Source of the DNA: Actibacterium sp. 188UL27-1
GTDB taxonomy: Bacteria > Pseudomonadota > Alphaproteobacteria > Rhodobacterales > Rhodobacteraceae
Reading direction: 5' to 3'
DNA: 64,000 nucleotides
Assembly (NCBI RefSeq): GCF_016901225.1
Contig: NZ_JAFEUL010000004.1
Location: 62,001 to 126,000 of the forward strand
Made by a program: the position numbers and the translations under genes. Of the stretch, positions 34,695 through 43,933 are shown piece after piece. Every line of letters begins with the position of its first letter. Within the stretch, counting starts at the first letter, position 1. Under the pieces are notes generated by a model. That model was not told the DNA's origin. It made no database searches and saw nothing but the letters and a program-made list of their open reading frames with translations.

Positions 34695-35981
34695 GTGGAT
34701 CTAGCGCGCCAAGGCTGGGCGACGCTGACCCTTTGCGCCATCTGCCTGATCGTTTTCGCGATCGAGGGCGTCAGCATGGTCGGCGATGCCGATCCGAGCC
34801 TGTTGGATATGGGTGTGAACCAGTTTCGCCACGGCACGCAAATACATCTGGCGGGCAATATCGGCATTTTGCTGTTCGCGGGCCTGCGGGTGGAACGCGA
34901 GATCGGGTTTACCAACACGCTGATCCTGGTTTTTGCCTGCGCGGTACTGGGCGGCGTGGTTCAAAACGCGCTGGTGGGCCCCAATTTTGTGGGGATTTCG
35001 GGACCGGCCTATGGGTTGGCGACCTTTGCGGTGGTGCAGCATGCGCGACCGGAATTTCGGGTCTGGATCGGGATTTTGCTGTTTGTCATCGCGGTCGCCG
35101 AAGTGCTGACCCTCGGCGACCGGATTGCCGTCTGGACCCATGTGATTTCGATGTTTGTGGGAGCCTTGGCGGTGTTTGGTAACCTTTTTGGCAGTTCGGA
35201 GCCGACCCTGAAGCCGATGCAGATGACGCATCTGTCCAAGGTGGTCGCAATCATCAACGAAACTGACGAGGATGATGCGCTGGATGCCGAAGAAACGCTT
35301 TTGAAGCGTGGCATGGATGGCATGTTCGTTCTGATGCAAAAACAAGATGTTCTGGGCGTCACCGGCTATGCGGTTGACGAGGATACGGACGGGTCGGCCT
35401 GGCTGTCCTGGACCTACCTGACAGAGGCGCGGCGCGGCGAGGGTTTGGGCGGTCAGATGATGAATGACCTTCTGGGCAGGCTGAACGAGATGAGCGTGCG
35501 CAAGATATTCATGGCGACAAGCGATTACGCCGAAGACGGCGTACCGATTTATGCGGATGCATTTAAGCTATATGAAGAATTCGGGGCCGATATTGAGCTG
35601 AAGGTTCCCGATTACCACAGCCCGGGGGAGACGAAGATCGTCTATGGGCTGAATAACCCCGAATACCCGGAGGAGGCGCCGATCCAGCGCGATCCCCCCA
35701 AGGGCGTTCGGTTCACCGGGGCCTATCTGGCACCGGAAGCCGAAGGCACGATGGGGATCGACTGGCAGGAAGCCGATGACGGGGTCAGTGGGTTGGCGGA
35801 GGCCACGGCCTCGGCCGCCAAGAAAAAGGGTCATATGGCCGTTCTCGCCCTACCCAGCGACTTGAGCGACCTGGCCCAGGAGACCTTGTCGGCGGAAGGT
35901 TACGCCAATTGCGGCAAACTGGCCGATTTCTATCAAACGGGGTTGCACCAGGTCTGGTGGAGCCGTCATCTAAAGCAATGA
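34695..35981 (+). CDS. Fusion: rhomboid-like membrane domain + GNAT acetyltransferase domain
   Basis: A 428-residue protein starting at GTG 34695. Residues 1-165 form a six-helix-type membrane domain with rhomboid features: His51 and Asn55 in HLAGN, Ser102 in GISGPAYGLA, and His149 in WTHVISMFVG. These match the Asn/Ser/His positions of rhomboid proteases. From about residue 180, a cytosolic GNAT domain follows, with motif A RRGEGLGGQMMNDLL and a DYAEDGVPIYADAF region. A further C-terminal segment ends in an acetyltransferase-like strand (GLHQVWW). It sits three bases after speD. It may acetylate polyamines or proteins at the membrane, or couple proteolysis to acetylation; no such fusion is known to me. 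Confidence 0.7.
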   Translation: MDLARQGWATLTLCAICLIVFAIEGVSMVGDADPSLLDMGVNQFRHGTQIHLAGNIGILLFAGLRVEREIGFTNTLILVFACAVLGGVVQNALVGPNFVGISGPAYGLATFAVVQHARPEFRVWIGILLFVIAVAEVLTLGDRIAVWTHVISMFVGALAVFGNLFGSSEPTLKPMQMTHLSKVVAIINETDEDDALDAEETLLKRGMDGMFVLMQKQDVLGVTGYAVDEDTDGSAWLSWTYLTEARRGEGLGGQMMNDLLGRLNEMSVRKIFMATSDYAEDGVPIYADAFKLYEEFGADIELKVPDYHSPGETKIVYGLNNPEYPEEAPIQRDPPKGVRFTGAYLAPEAEGTMGIDWQEADDGVSGLAEATASAAKKKGHMAVLALPSDLSDLAQETLSAEGYANCGKLADFYQTGLHQVWWSRHLKQ

Positions 35982-36019
35982 TCAATTCATTGTGACATGT
36001 TAAATATGAGGACAATCTG

Positions 36020-36619
36020 ATGTTCAATCAAATCAAATTGGTGGCCATCATCGCGGTGGTCGGCTTTGTGGGATACTCGTTTTTCGCCGATAGTGGCGGG
36101 GAGCAGACGGCCGATCTGGGCCAGGTGCTGGACCGGACGGAATACGCGCTGAACGAGTATCAGGGCTATCTGACGGACAACAAGGTCGAGGCAGCGGGCG
36201 ACAGCGAGCTGTCCGAATTCACCGCGTTCTATACCAGCGTTCTGAACGCCGATCCGCGGTTCTATGACCAGCCGCTGGGCCTGAGCGTCCAGCAGGATGC
36301 GTCGTTCCTGGGCTTTGCCGACAGCAATGGCAACGGGACGCAGGATGATGGCGAAGGCAAGGTCTTTACCGTTGAGATCGACGAGGAAAACAACCGTTTG
36401 ATCGCCACGGACGAGGCTGGGAATTCGTCGGGCCTGCGTTTCTCGGGTGCTGGCTTTCTGGCCGGTGCGTTGCTGGGCACGCTGCTGAACCGTCAGCGCG
36501 GTGCCGGTGTCCAGAAAGGCGCGTTTAACAATCGTAACGTGACGCCGCGCAGCGCCTACAAGGCACCGTCGAGCGCCCGTTCGGGCGCTCGCTCCGGTGG
36601 TTTGCGCGCCGGTAAGTAA
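36020..36619 (+). CDS. Membrane-anchored protein of unknown function
   Basis: A 199-residue protein of no recognised family. The N-terminus (IKLVAIIAVVGFVGYSFF) is a single membrane anchor or uncleaved signal, so the rest is probably periplasmic. A short acidic loop, DSNGNGTQDDGEG (about residues 95-107), resembles a calcium-binding EF-hand/dockerin loop. A glycine-rich hydrophobic patch (GAGFLAGALLGTLLNRQRG) and a basic Ser/Ala/Arg-rich tail follow. It lies 38 bases after the rhomboid-GNAT gene, is in the same direction and ends before a terminator, so it closes the speD operon. Confidence 0.65.
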   Translation: MFNQIKLVAIIAVVGFVGYSFFADSGGEQTADLGQVLDRTEYALNEYQGYLTDNKVEAAGDSELSEFTAFYTSVLNADPRFYDQPLGLSVQQDASFLGFADSNGNGTQDDGEGKVFTVEIDEENNRLIATDEAGNSSGLRFSGAGFLAGALLGTLLNRQRGAGVQKGAFNNRNVTPRSAYKAPSSARSGARSGGLRAGK

Positions 36620-36639
36620 GCGCGTTTTACGCTACGATG

Positions 36640-36671
36640 GGCCCGGTACCTGCCAAGGCGCCGGGCCTTTT
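36640..36671 (+). terminator. Intrinsic terminator at the end of the speD operon
   Basis: GGCCCGG and CCGGGCC form a 7-bp stem followed by TTTT, 21 bases after the stop of the unknown membrane protein. The loop is long (14 bases). It separates the speD operon from the downstream speE-like gene. Confidence 0.65.
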
Positions 36672-36747
36672 CATGTCAAACCCCCGACTGTCCGATCCGG
36701 TGCGGTTTGTGTTCCAGGTTTCGGGCGAAATGTTTTACGGATGAACC

Positions 36748-38304
36748 ATGCACAGCGCTGATACATCATCGGACACCGAATATGTCGATCTGCCATCGGC
36801 GCAGAAGATCATCCTGTTGTCATCGATTCTCATCGTGGCGATGTGCGGGATCGTGTACGAGCTGATCATCGGGGCCGTGTCGAGCTATCTGCTGGGCAAT
36901 TCGGTCTATCAATTCTCGCTGACAATCGGGTTTTTCATGTTCGCGATGGGCGTTGGCTCCTACGCGTCGCGATTCATCATGGGTCGGTTGATCCAGTCGT
37001 TCATCTATGTGGAATTGCTGCTGGCGATCATCGGCGGGATCTGTTCGATCGCGTTGTTCATGCTGTTTCCGGCGGCCCCGTGGCTGTACATGTTCGGCAA
37101 GTTCTTTTTTATCTGCACCATCGGGTTCCTGGTGGGGCTTGAGATCCCGTTGCTGACCCGGGTTTTGGCGCAAAAGTCGACCACGCGCGAAAGCATCGCC
37201 GATGTGCTGAGCCTGGATTATATCGGCGCGCTGTTCGGGTCGGTTGCGTTTCCGATCCTGCTATTGCCGTCATTGGGGTTGATCGCCTCGTCCTTTGCCA
37301 TTGGGTTGGTCAATGCCTGCGTGGCGGCGGTCAACGTGATCTGGTTGCGCCAGCATTTGTCCAATCCGCGCGGGGCGATGGTGGCTGTGGGGCTGACGGT
37401 GCTGGCCTTGTTCGTGCTGACCCTGCAATCCTCCCGGGTGACGTCGTTTGCGCAGCACCATCTGTTTTTTGATCAGGTCGTGTGGAAGGAGCAGTCGCCG
37501 TACCAGTCGCTGGTGGTGACGAACAACTGGCGCAAGGGCGATATCCGGCTGTTCATTGACGGGCATTTGCAGTTTTCGGAAACCGATGAATACCGGTATC
37601 ACGAGGCGCTGGTGCATCCCGTCATGTCCATGGGGAATGCGCCTGCCACGGTTCTGGTTCTGGGCGGTGGTGACGGGTTGGCCGTGCGGGAGATCCTGCG
37701 CCATCCGTCAGTGACGCGCATCGATGTGGTGGATCTGGACCCGGCCATGACCGAGCTGGGGACGGAATTTGCCCCGGTGGTGCGGTTGAATGAAGGGGCG
37801 ATGCTGGATGAGCGGGTGACGATCATCAATGATGATGCGTTCAACTATGTCCGGCAGGTGGATATCGCCTATGATACGGTGATCATCGATTTCCCCGATC
37901 CCCATAACGAGGCGCTGTCAAAGCTGTATTCGGTCGAGTTCTACACCATGGTCGGGCGGATCATGGCGGAGGATGCGGCGCTGATCACCCAAAGCTCCTC
38001 ACCGTTCTTTGCGCCCCGCAGCTATTGGACCATTGCCGAGACGTTGGATGAGGTCTTTGCCGGGCGGACGAGTTTCCAGATCAGCATCCCGTCCTTTGGG
38101 CTATGGGGATTTCACATCGCCACCAAAGAGGAGGATGCAGGTATGCGCCCGTTCCCGGATGGTCTGAAATCGATGGATCCGCAGATCTTTGCAGCGGCCC
38201 AGGTCTTTCCACGGGACATTGCGCAGCCTGAGGGGTTGGCCGTGAACTCCATCTTTGATCCGACGATTTACCGGTTGTATGACGCGGATCTCAACAACCG
38301 TTAA
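36748..38304 (+). CDS. speE: Membrane-associated polyamine aminopropyltransferase (SpeE-like)
   Basis: A 518-residue protein. The first ~225 residues contain about seven hydrophobic helices (for example IILLSSILIVAMCGIVYELI and the GFFMFAMGVGSYASRFIMG segment). A spermidine-synthase domain follows, with the S-adenosyl motif VLVLGGGDGLAVREILRH, VVDLDPAMTELG, and the active-site loop VIIDFPDPHNEALSKLYS. It transfers an aminopropyl group from decarboxylated SAM (product of SpeD) to a diamine. The membrane domain suggests coupling to transport or another membrane process. Its stop overlaps the convergent DUF1868 gene by four bases. Confidence 0.88.
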   Translation: MHSADTSSDTEYVDLPSAQKIILLSSILIVAMCGIVYELIIGAVSSYLLGNSVYQFSLTIGFFMFAMGVGSYASRFIMGRLIQSFIYVELLLAIIGGICSIALFMLFPAAPWLYMFGKFFFICTIGFLVGLEIPLLTRVLAQKSTTRESIADVLSLDYIGALFGSVAFPILLLPSLGLIASSFAIGLVNACVAAVNVIWLRQHLSNPRGAMVAVGLTVLALFVLTLQSSRVTSFAQHHLFFDQVVWKEQSPYQSLVVTNNWRKGDIRLFIDGHLQFSETDEYRYHEALVHPVMSMGNAPATVLVLGGGDGLAVREILRHPSVTRIDVVDLDPAMTELGTEFAPVVRLNEGAMLDERVTIINDDAFNYVRQVDIAYDTVIIDFPDPHNEALSKLYSVEFYTMVGRIMAEDAALITQSSSPFFAPRSYWTIAETLDEVFAGRTSFQISIPSFGLWGFHIATKEEDAGMRPFPDGLKSMDPQIFAAAQVFPRDIAQPEGLAVNSIFDPTIYRLYDADLNNR

Positions 38305-39020
38305 CCCGGTGTGAGATACGCCAGGGGTTCAAAGTGGTGCATGTCCTTGAAGGTGCAAAACTCGATGGGGCCCAGGGTCAGTGTTGATATATCGGCCTGG
38401 AGGGCCAGGAATGTATCGGCGGACAAGGCGATGACGGCGGCGGCTTCTTCCGGTGTCAGCCAGCGCAGCAGGTAGCCGAGCGTGATGTGAAACCGGTAGG
38501 TCCCGTGGCTGGGTCGGTGGATCGCCACGGCATCTGCGATAATGTCGCGGGTGGCGCGCAGGATCGCCTCATCTCCTTCGGTGGCCCCGGTCAGCGTGAC
38601 ACCGAAGCCGCCAAAGATCTGTGTTGGGCGAAGGATCAGCCGTTGCGGCACCGTCACCGCCTGGAGCCGTGGCAGCATATCGTTGGTCACGTCAGGGATA
38701 GCCGTGTCTGTTGGCAGGTGCCGGGGCCAGGCATCTGGTAGGCGCGTGGTTTCAATCACGCCTTCAAAAACGGTCATGTGAAAGCTGGCAGGCGGTAGGA
38801 AGGTGAAGGCATTGGCATGGGGCCCGGCCTGCAGCGCCCGTTGCGCCCGGACGAGTGCGGCATGGGCTGGCGAAGCGGGGTCGATATGGGCCAGCGTGGT
38901 ATTGCCGGGGCAGGGCAGGACCGCGCCGTCTGGTGTGAACTTTTGGCCCACGGCTGTGGGATGGGGGCTGTTCTGGGCGGCACCGGTCAGGAATGCGCGG
39001 GAGTCATCGATATGGCTCAT
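38301..39020 (-). CDS. DUF1868 protein (2H phosphoesterase-like)
   Basis: A 239-residue protein with two His-x-Thr motifs, SFHMTVFEG and YRFHITLGYLL. These are the hallmark of the 2H phosphoesterase (2'-5' RNA ligase-like) superfamily; the overall pattern matches the DUF1868 branch. It probably acts on a cyclic or linear phosphodiester, but the substrate is unknown. The N-terminus has no signal. The start overlaps the stop of the upstream gene at 39017 by four bases, so the pair is translationally coupled. Confidence 0.75.
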   Translation of the reverse strand: MSHIDDSRAFLTGAAQNSPHPTAVGQKFTPDGAVLPCPGNTTLAHIDPASPAHAALVRAQRALQAGPHANAFTFLPPASFHMTVFEGVIETTRLPDAWPRHLPTDTAIPDVTNDMLPRLQAVTVPQRLILRPTQIFGGFGVTLTGATEGDEAILRATRDIIADAVAIHRPSHGTYRFHITLGYLLRWLTPEEAAAVIALSADTFLALQADISTLTLGPIEFCTFKDMHHFEPLAYLTPG

Positions 39021-39832
39021 GCGGCCAGTCCCGCATTCGTCAGAAAGGCCATGGAGGCGGGAATATCAGCCTTGTTGCGCAGTTCGAGCAGCAGGCGCGG
39101 CTGCGTCGGAAGATCGGCGATGGCCTTGAAGACCGCGCCCCAGGGGAGGGAACCCGCCCCGATGGACCAGTGGCGATCCGCATAGCCGTCGGCATCTTGC
39201 AGGTGAACGTGATCCAGCAGCGCCCCGGCGGACCGGATGAAATAATCGACCGGTGGCGCGCCGTTTGAGCCATGGGCATAGGCCGCATGTCCTGTATCGA
39301 CCGAGACGCGGATGGCATCGGATGCGAAGCTTTCAGCCAGGGTCTTGCGGGAGTTGGGATCGACATCATCGACGTTTTCGAGAACCAGTGTGACGCCTTG
39401 ATTGGCAGCGCGTTTGACGGCGGCGCCGATGTTTTTGTGGGTGTCTTCGACGACGTTGTCGAAGGAACCGAGGAAATTCAGAAAGTTATGGTGGTCCCAT
39501 GCGGTGAACGGCGAATGGATGACCACCTGGGTGGCCCCGGTCACCATGCAGACATCCAGAATCTGGTCGAGCCGCTTTGCGATGATCCGGCGTATATCCG
39601 GATCCTGGCTGTGGAGCAGGAAGCCGCGGAACGGCCCGTGGAGCCCGAGCCGACCGGTATGGCCCGCCAGCAGTGTTTTGGCGCGGGCGGCGAGGTCCTC
39701 CCAGTCACCGGTCAGCATATCGGGGTGATGGAAATCCTGAAGCTCCACGTCGCGTTGGTGGTCGAGGATCCAATTGCGGTAGACCTCTAGGTCCTTGATG
39801 TCGAGGGCGGCGCCGATGAGGGGCAGGGACAT
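39017..39832 (-). CDS. Sugar phosphate isomerase/epimerase-like TIM-barrel protein
   Basis: A 271-residue AP-endonuclease-2/xylose-isomerase-type barrel. Metal-ligand positions are visible in GLHGPFRGFL, VVIHSPFTAWDHHNF, LVLENVDDVD, VSVDTGHAAYAHG and HVHLQDADGYADRHWS. The start at 39832 (MSLPLIGAALDIKDLE) is chosen; the frame extends far upstream through non-protein-like sequence. It is in an operon with the DUF1868 gene. The substrate is unknown (sugar, inositol or related). It is cytoplasmic. Confidence 0.8.
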   Translation of the reverse strand: MSLPLIGAALDIKDLEVYRNWILDHQRDVELQDFHHPDMLTGDWEDLAARAKTLLAGHTGRLGLHGPFRGFLLHSQDPDIRRIIAKRLDQILDVCMVTGATQVVIHSPFTAWDHHNFLNFLGSFDNVVEDTHKNIGAAVKRAANQGVTLVLENVDDVDPNSRKTLAESFASDAIRVSVDTGHAAYAHGSNGAPPVDYFIRSAGALLDHVHLQDADGYADRHWSIGAGSLPWGAVFKAIADLPTQPRLLLELRNKADIPASMAFLTNAGLAA

Positions 39833-40096
39833 GGGGAACTCCGGTATCTTTGTTTTGGGGAGGCCTAGCGTATCTGTTGCGACTGTTTGATGACGGTGAT
39901 CCTCCCGCCCAAAGGGCTTGCCCTGGCGGGCTGTCCCTTTGGTTGGGGGTAGCGCGCGCCCGGGCGTTGCGCCTGTGGCGGGCCGGTCTCTTGCGCGCGC
40001 CTGCGGATGGTGCACGGTTTGGCGGGCGGGGTCTTGCCCCCGGGGTGAACTGGTCTATGGTATACCAGACAACCAGATGAGTCGTTGTTCGATCCC
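39833..40096. other. GC-rich intergenic region with REP-like inverted repeats
   Basis: The 264-base gap between the TIM-barrel gene and the divergent gntR contains imperfect inverted repeats. Examples are CCCAAAGGG...CCCTTTGGT within about 39907-39945, GCGCGCGCCCGGGCG near 39952, and GGCGGGCGGGGTCTTGCCCCC near 40021. It is strongly GC-rich and looks like a REP/BIME-type noncoding element. The last 45 bases hold the gntR promoter and operator. Confidence 0.45.
40058..40067. promoter_or_regulatory. Candidate GntR operator TGGTATACCA
   Basis: A perfect 10-bp palindrome of the FadR-subfamily type, 30 bases upstream of the gntR start in otherwise GC-rich DNA. It is a plausible autoregulatory site controlling gntR and the oxalate operon. 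This is seen only as a pattern; no second copy was noticed before oxc. Confidence 0.5.
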
Positions 40097-40792
40097 ATGA
40101 AGTTAAAGCCTATCGCCGCCAATTTCACGCTGAAGGATCACCTTTACGGTGTTCTGCGGGAGGCGATCACGAACATGAACATTTATGAGGATGGCGCCGA
40201 CCTGCGGCTGGACGAGCGGCAACTGGCGGATCAGTTGGGGATCTCTCGGACCCCGTTGCGGGAGGCGTTGGCCCGGCTGGAACAGGACGGGTTTCTGGAT
40301 ATCCAGGCGCGCAAGGGCGTGTTCGTGCGGCGCAAGTCGCTGGATGAAATCCTGGAGATGATCGTGGCCTGGGCCGCGTTGGAGAGCATGGCAGCCGAAT
40401 TGGCCGCGAGCGAGGCGTCGGAGGCGGCCCTGGCGCGGCTGCGCAAGCATGCGATGCGCCACAGTGCGGACAGTGCGCGCGCCGATCTGTCGGAATATTC
40501 CGAGGCCAATATCAAGTTTCATCAGTTGATCCTGGAGATGTCGGGCTGTGCGTTGCTCAAGACCATGGCGGATGGCCTGTTCGTTCATATGCATGCGGTG
40601 CGCCGCCGTGCTATGGAGGAGGATGACCGTGCCACCCGTTCTGTCGTGGACCATATGAGTATCATCGAGGCGTTGGAGGCCAGGGACGCGGCCTTGGCTT
40701 CGCGCCTGGTGCGCGACCATACGATGCGGCTGCACGCCCATGTGCGCCGCACCTGGACCGAGTTGGAAACCAAGATGGCCGCTCAGCCGTAA
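40097..40792 (+). CDS. GntR-family (FadR-type) regulator of the oxalate operon
   Basis: A 231-residue regulator. The N-terminal winged helix (about residues 10-75) includes LDERQLADQLGISRTPLREAL and LARLEQDGFLDIQARKGVFV. The C-terminal all-helical FCD domain has metal-ligand positions in SEANIKFHQLILEMSG, VDHMSIIEAL and LVRDHTMRLHAHVRR. It lies 42 bases before oxc on the same strand, so it is likely co-transcribed. It probably senses oxalate or a derivative. The ATG at 40097 is chosen; an upstream TTG at 40085 is possible. Confidence 0.85.
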   Translation: MKLKPIAANFTLKDHLYGVLREAITNMNIYEDGADLRLDERQLADQLGISRTPLREALARLEQDGFLDIQARKGVFVRRKSLDEILEMIVAWAALESMAAELAASEASEAALARLRKHAMRHSADSARADLSEYSEANIKFHQLILEMSGCALLKTMADGLFVHMHAVRRRAMEEDDRATRSVVDHMSIIEALEARDAALASRLVRDHTMRLHAHVRRTWTELETKMAAQP

Positions 40793-40799
40793 TTGCGAA

Positions 40800-40816
40800 G
40801 GCCGGGGAAACCGGCC
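40800..40816 (+). other. Short hairpin between gntR and oxc
   Basis: GGCCGG-GGAAA-CCGGCC is a perfect 6-bp stem with a five-base loop, about 20 bases before the oxc start. There is no T-run. It may shield the 5' end of the oxc message. Confidence 0.35.
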
Positions 40817-40834
40817 ACGTCAGGGAGGATCACC

Positions 40835-42556
40835 ATGAATATCACAAGCGCCGCGCCCGTTGCCCAAACCGGCCCGTTAACCGACGGGTTTCACCTGTTG
40901 ATCGATGCGTTGCAGATGAATGGGATAAACACGATTTATGGCGTGCCCGGCATTCCGGTCACCGATTTGGGGCGGATGGCACAGGCGGCCGGGATGCGCG
41001 TGATCTCGTTCCGGCATGAGCAACATGCGGGGAATGCGGCGGCGATTGCGGGATACCTGACGAAGCGACCGGGGGTTTGCCTAACCGTCTCGGCGCCGGG
41101 ATTTCTGAACGGGCTGACGGCGCTGGCCAATGCGAATACGAATTGCTTTCCGATGATCCTGATCTCTGGCTCGTCTGAGCGGGAGATCGTGGATCTGCAG
41201 CAGGGCGATTACGAGGAGATGGACCAGTTGGCCATCGCCAAGCCGTTATGCAAGGCGGCCTATCGCGTGTTGCGGGCGCAAGATATCGGCATTGCCGTGG
41301 CGCGGGCCATTCGGGCTGCGGTGTCGGGGCGGCCTGGCGGGGTGTACCTGGATGTGCCCGCCAGCCTGTTGGGACAGGCGATGGATGCGGCAGAAGGGGC
41401 CGCGTCGCTGGTCAAGGTGATCGACCCGGATCCGGCGCAATTGCCCGCCCCCGATGCGGTGGCGCGGGCCCTGGACGTGCTGCGCGGGGCCAAGCGGCCG
41501 CTGATCATCCTGGGCAAGGGGGCGGCCTACGCACAGGTTGATGACACGATCCGAGCCTTTGTCGAGAAAAGCGGCATCCCGTACCTGCCCATGAGCATGG
41601 CGAAAGGTCTGTTGCCTGATACGCATGCGCAATCGGCGGGGGCGGCGCGGTCCCTGGCGCTGAAAGAGGCGGATGTGGTCGTGATGATCGGGGCGCGGCT
41701 GAACTGGTTGCTGTCCCACGGGAAGGGGAAGACCTGGGGGCGTGCGGCCAAGAAGTTCATCCAGATCGACATCGAGCCGAAGGAGATGGACAGCAATGTC
41801 GAGATCGCGGCGCCGTTGGTGGGCGATATCGGGTCCTGCGTGACGGCATTGTTGGACGGGATGGGCGACTGGACGTCGCCACCCGCGGATTGGACCGATG
41901 CGATCCGCGCCAAGGTTGAGGCGAATGTCGCCCGCATGGCGCCGAAGCTGCAGAACAACAACGACCCGATGGATTACCACGGGGCACTTGGCGCGCTGAA
42001 AAAGATCATCGCCGACCGGCCCGAGGCGATTTTGGTCAATGAAGGGGCAAATACGCTGGATTTTGCCCGCTCCATCATCGACATGCACCAGCCGCGCAAA
42101 CGGTTGGACGTGGGCACATGGGGGGTCATGGGGATTGGCATGGGCTTTGCCATCGCCGCCGCCGTTGAAACCGGCAAGCCGGTGCTGGCGGTGGAAGGGG
42201 ACAGCGCGTTCGGGTTTTCCGGGATGGAGATCGAAACGATCTGCCGTTATGACCTGCCTGTTTGCATTGTTGTGTTTAATAACAACGGGATATACCGCGG
42301 AACGGATGTAGATCCGACGGGCCGGGACCCGGGCACTACGGTCTTTGTCAAGGATAGCCGCTATGATCTGATGATGCAGGCCTTTGGCGGGGAGGGCGTG
42401 ACCGCGACCAACCCCGATGAATTGCACCGCGCCGTGGCCCAGGCCATGGATAGTGGCAAACCCACGCTGATCAATGCCGTGATCGACCCCGAGGCGGGGA
42501 CGGAAAGCGGGCGGATCGGTAACCTCAACCCACAAAGCGTGGTTTCGAAGCCGTGA
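40835..42556 (+). CDS. oxc: Oxalyl-CoA decarboxylase
   Basis: A thiamine-diphosphate enzyme turning oxalyl-CoA into formyl-CoA and CO2. It is 573 residues long. Family features include the N-terminal [18 protein letters not shown] with the [15 protein letters not shown] Glu region, and the cofactor loop [19 protein letters not shown] with [11 protein letters not shown]. These are close to the well-studied Oxalobacter enzyme. The start at 40835 (MNITSAAPV) has the ribosome-binding site GGGAGG; the frame opens earlier at 40793. With frc downstream it forms the oxalate catabolic core. Confidence 0.95.
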   Translation: MNITSAAPVAQTGPLTDGFHLLIDALQMNGINTIYGVPGIPVTDLGRMAQAAGMRVISFRHEQHAGNAAAIAGYLTKRPGVCLTVSAPGFLNGLTALANANTNCFPMILISGSSEREIVDLQQGDYEEMDQLAIAKPLCKAAYRVLRAQDIGIAVARAIRAAVSGRPGGVYLDVPASLLGQAMDAAEGAASLVKVIDPDPAQLPAPDAVARALDVLRGAKRPLIILGKGAAYAQVDDTIRAFVEKSGIPYLPMSMAKGLLPDTHAQSAGAARSLALKEADVVVMIGARLNWLLSHGKGKTWGRAAKKFIQIDIEPKEMDSNVEIAAPLVGDIGSCVTALLDGMGDWTSPPADWTDAIRAKVEANVARMAPKLQNNNDPMDYHGALGALKKIIADRPEAILVNEGANTLDFARSIIDMHQPRKRLDVGTWGVMGIGMGFAIAAAVETGKPVLAVEGDSAFGFSGMEIETICRYDLPVCIVVFNNNGIYRGTDVDPTGRDPGTTVFVKDSRYDLMMQAFGGEGVTATNPDELHRAVAQAMDSGKPTLINAVIDPEAGTESGRIGNLNPQSVVSKP

Positions 42557-42599
42557 AACCCCGCCATCTTTTCACCCTGTCAGTAACAGGAGCCCTGCC

Positions 42600-43874
42600 A
42601 TGAAAGCGCTAGACGGCGTCAAGATCCTCGACTTCACCCACGTGCAATCCGGCCCGACCTGCACACAGCTTTTGGCGTGGTTCGGGGCCGATGTAATCAA
42701 GGTGGAGCGGCCTGGCGTGGGCGATGCGACCCGTAAGCAGCTGGTCGATGTGCCCGGTGCCGACAGTTTGTATTTCACCATGCTGAACCACAACAAACGG
42801 TCGATTGAGCTGAACTCAAAAAACGAGACCGGTAAAGAGGTTCTGACCCGCCTGATCGAGACCTGCGATGTCATGGTCGAAAACTTTGCCCCCGGTGCGT
42901 TGGACCGGATGGGGTTTAGCTGGGAGCGGATCCAGGAGATCAATCCCAAGATGATCCTCGCCTCGATCAAGGGATTTGGGCCCGGCAAATACGAGGACTG
43001 CAAGGTTTACGAGAACGTGGCGCAATGTGCCGGTGGCTCGGCCTCGACCACGGGGTTTCTGGATGGGCCGCCACTGGTGACGGGCGCGCAGATTGGCGAT
43101 AGCGGGACGGGTTTGCACCTGTGCCTGGGGATCGTCACGGCCCTGTTCCAGCGGGAGACCACGGGACGCGGCCAGAAGGTAAGTGCGGCGATGCAGGACG
43201 GGGTGCTGAACCTGTGCCGGGTGAAGCTGCGCGACCAGCAGCGCCTGGATGCCGGGCCGCTGAAGGAATACAGCCAGTTCGGCGAAGGCATCGAATTTGG
43301 CGAGGCGACCCCACGTGCGGGCAATGACAGTGGCGGCGGACAACCCGGGCGGATCCTGAAATGCAAGGGCTGGGAGACGGATCCCAACGCCTACACCTAT
43401 TTCATCACCCAGGCCGCCGTTTGGGAAAAAATCTGCGACGTGATCGGCAAGCCCGACTGGAAAGAGGCGGAGGGGTACAAGACCCCGCCAGAACGCCTTG
43501 ATAAATTGAACGAAATCTTCGGTGCCATCGAAGAGTGGACCATGACCAAGACCAAGTTCGAGGTCATGGAGATTTGCAATCCCATGAATATTCCGGTCGG
43601 TCCGATCCTGTCGACCAAGGAGATCATGGAGGATGAGGGCCTGCGCAAGACCGGCACCATTGTGGACGTGGAACATCCGGAGCGCGGCACCTATGTCAGC
43701 GTTGGCTGTCCGATCAAGCTAAGCGATAGCCGGGTTGAGGTCGTGCGCTCCCCCTTGCTGGGTGAGCATACGACCGAGATCCTAGAACAGGTTCTGGGCT
43801 TTGGCGGGGAGGATCTGGACCGGATCGTCGCCTCCGGTGCCGTGGGTGATGTCAAGAAAATGGCTGCTGAATAA
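42600..43874 (+). CDS. frc: Formyl-CoA:oxalate CoA-transferase
   Basis: A class III CoA-transferase moving CoA from formyl-CoA to oxalate, regenerating oxalyl-CoA and releasing formate. The 424-residue length is typical. The catalytic Asp167 lies in [11 protein letters not shown]. Other family features are [33 protein letters not shown] and the segment [14 protein letters not shown]. It lies 43 bases after oxc, in the same operon. Cytoplasmic. Confidence 0.94.
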   Translation: MKALDGVKILDFTHVQSGPTCTQLLAWFGADVIKVERPGVGDATRKQLVDVPGADSLYFTMLNHNKRSIELNSKNETGKEVLTRLIETCDVMVENFAPGALDRMGFSWERIQEINPKMILASIKGFGPGKYEDCKVYENVAQCAGGSASTTGFLDGPPLVTGAQIGDSGTGLHLCLGIVTALFQRETTGRGQKVSAAMQDGVLNLCRVKLRDQQRLDAGPLKEYSQFGEGIEFGEATPRAGNDSGGGQPGRILKCKGWETDPNAYTYFITQAAVWEKICDVIGKPDWKEAEGYKTPPERLDKLNEIFGAIEEWTMTKTKFEVMEICNPMNIPVGPILSTKEIMEDEGLRKTGTIVDVEHPERGTYVSVGCPIKLSDSRVEVVRSPLLGEHTTEILEQVLGFGGEDLDRIVASGAVGDVKKMAAE

Positions 43875-43933
43875 CGACTTACGGGGCAGCGTTGACGTCA
43901 GATCAGCGCATCCGGAACAGGGAAGGACATGAT

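Noticed and set aside
41246-42535. 429-codon minus-strand frame opposite oxc
   Set aside because: The plus-strand oxc has all family motifs and a good ribosome-binding site. The antisense frame has a His/Arg/Pro-rich composition and no domain.
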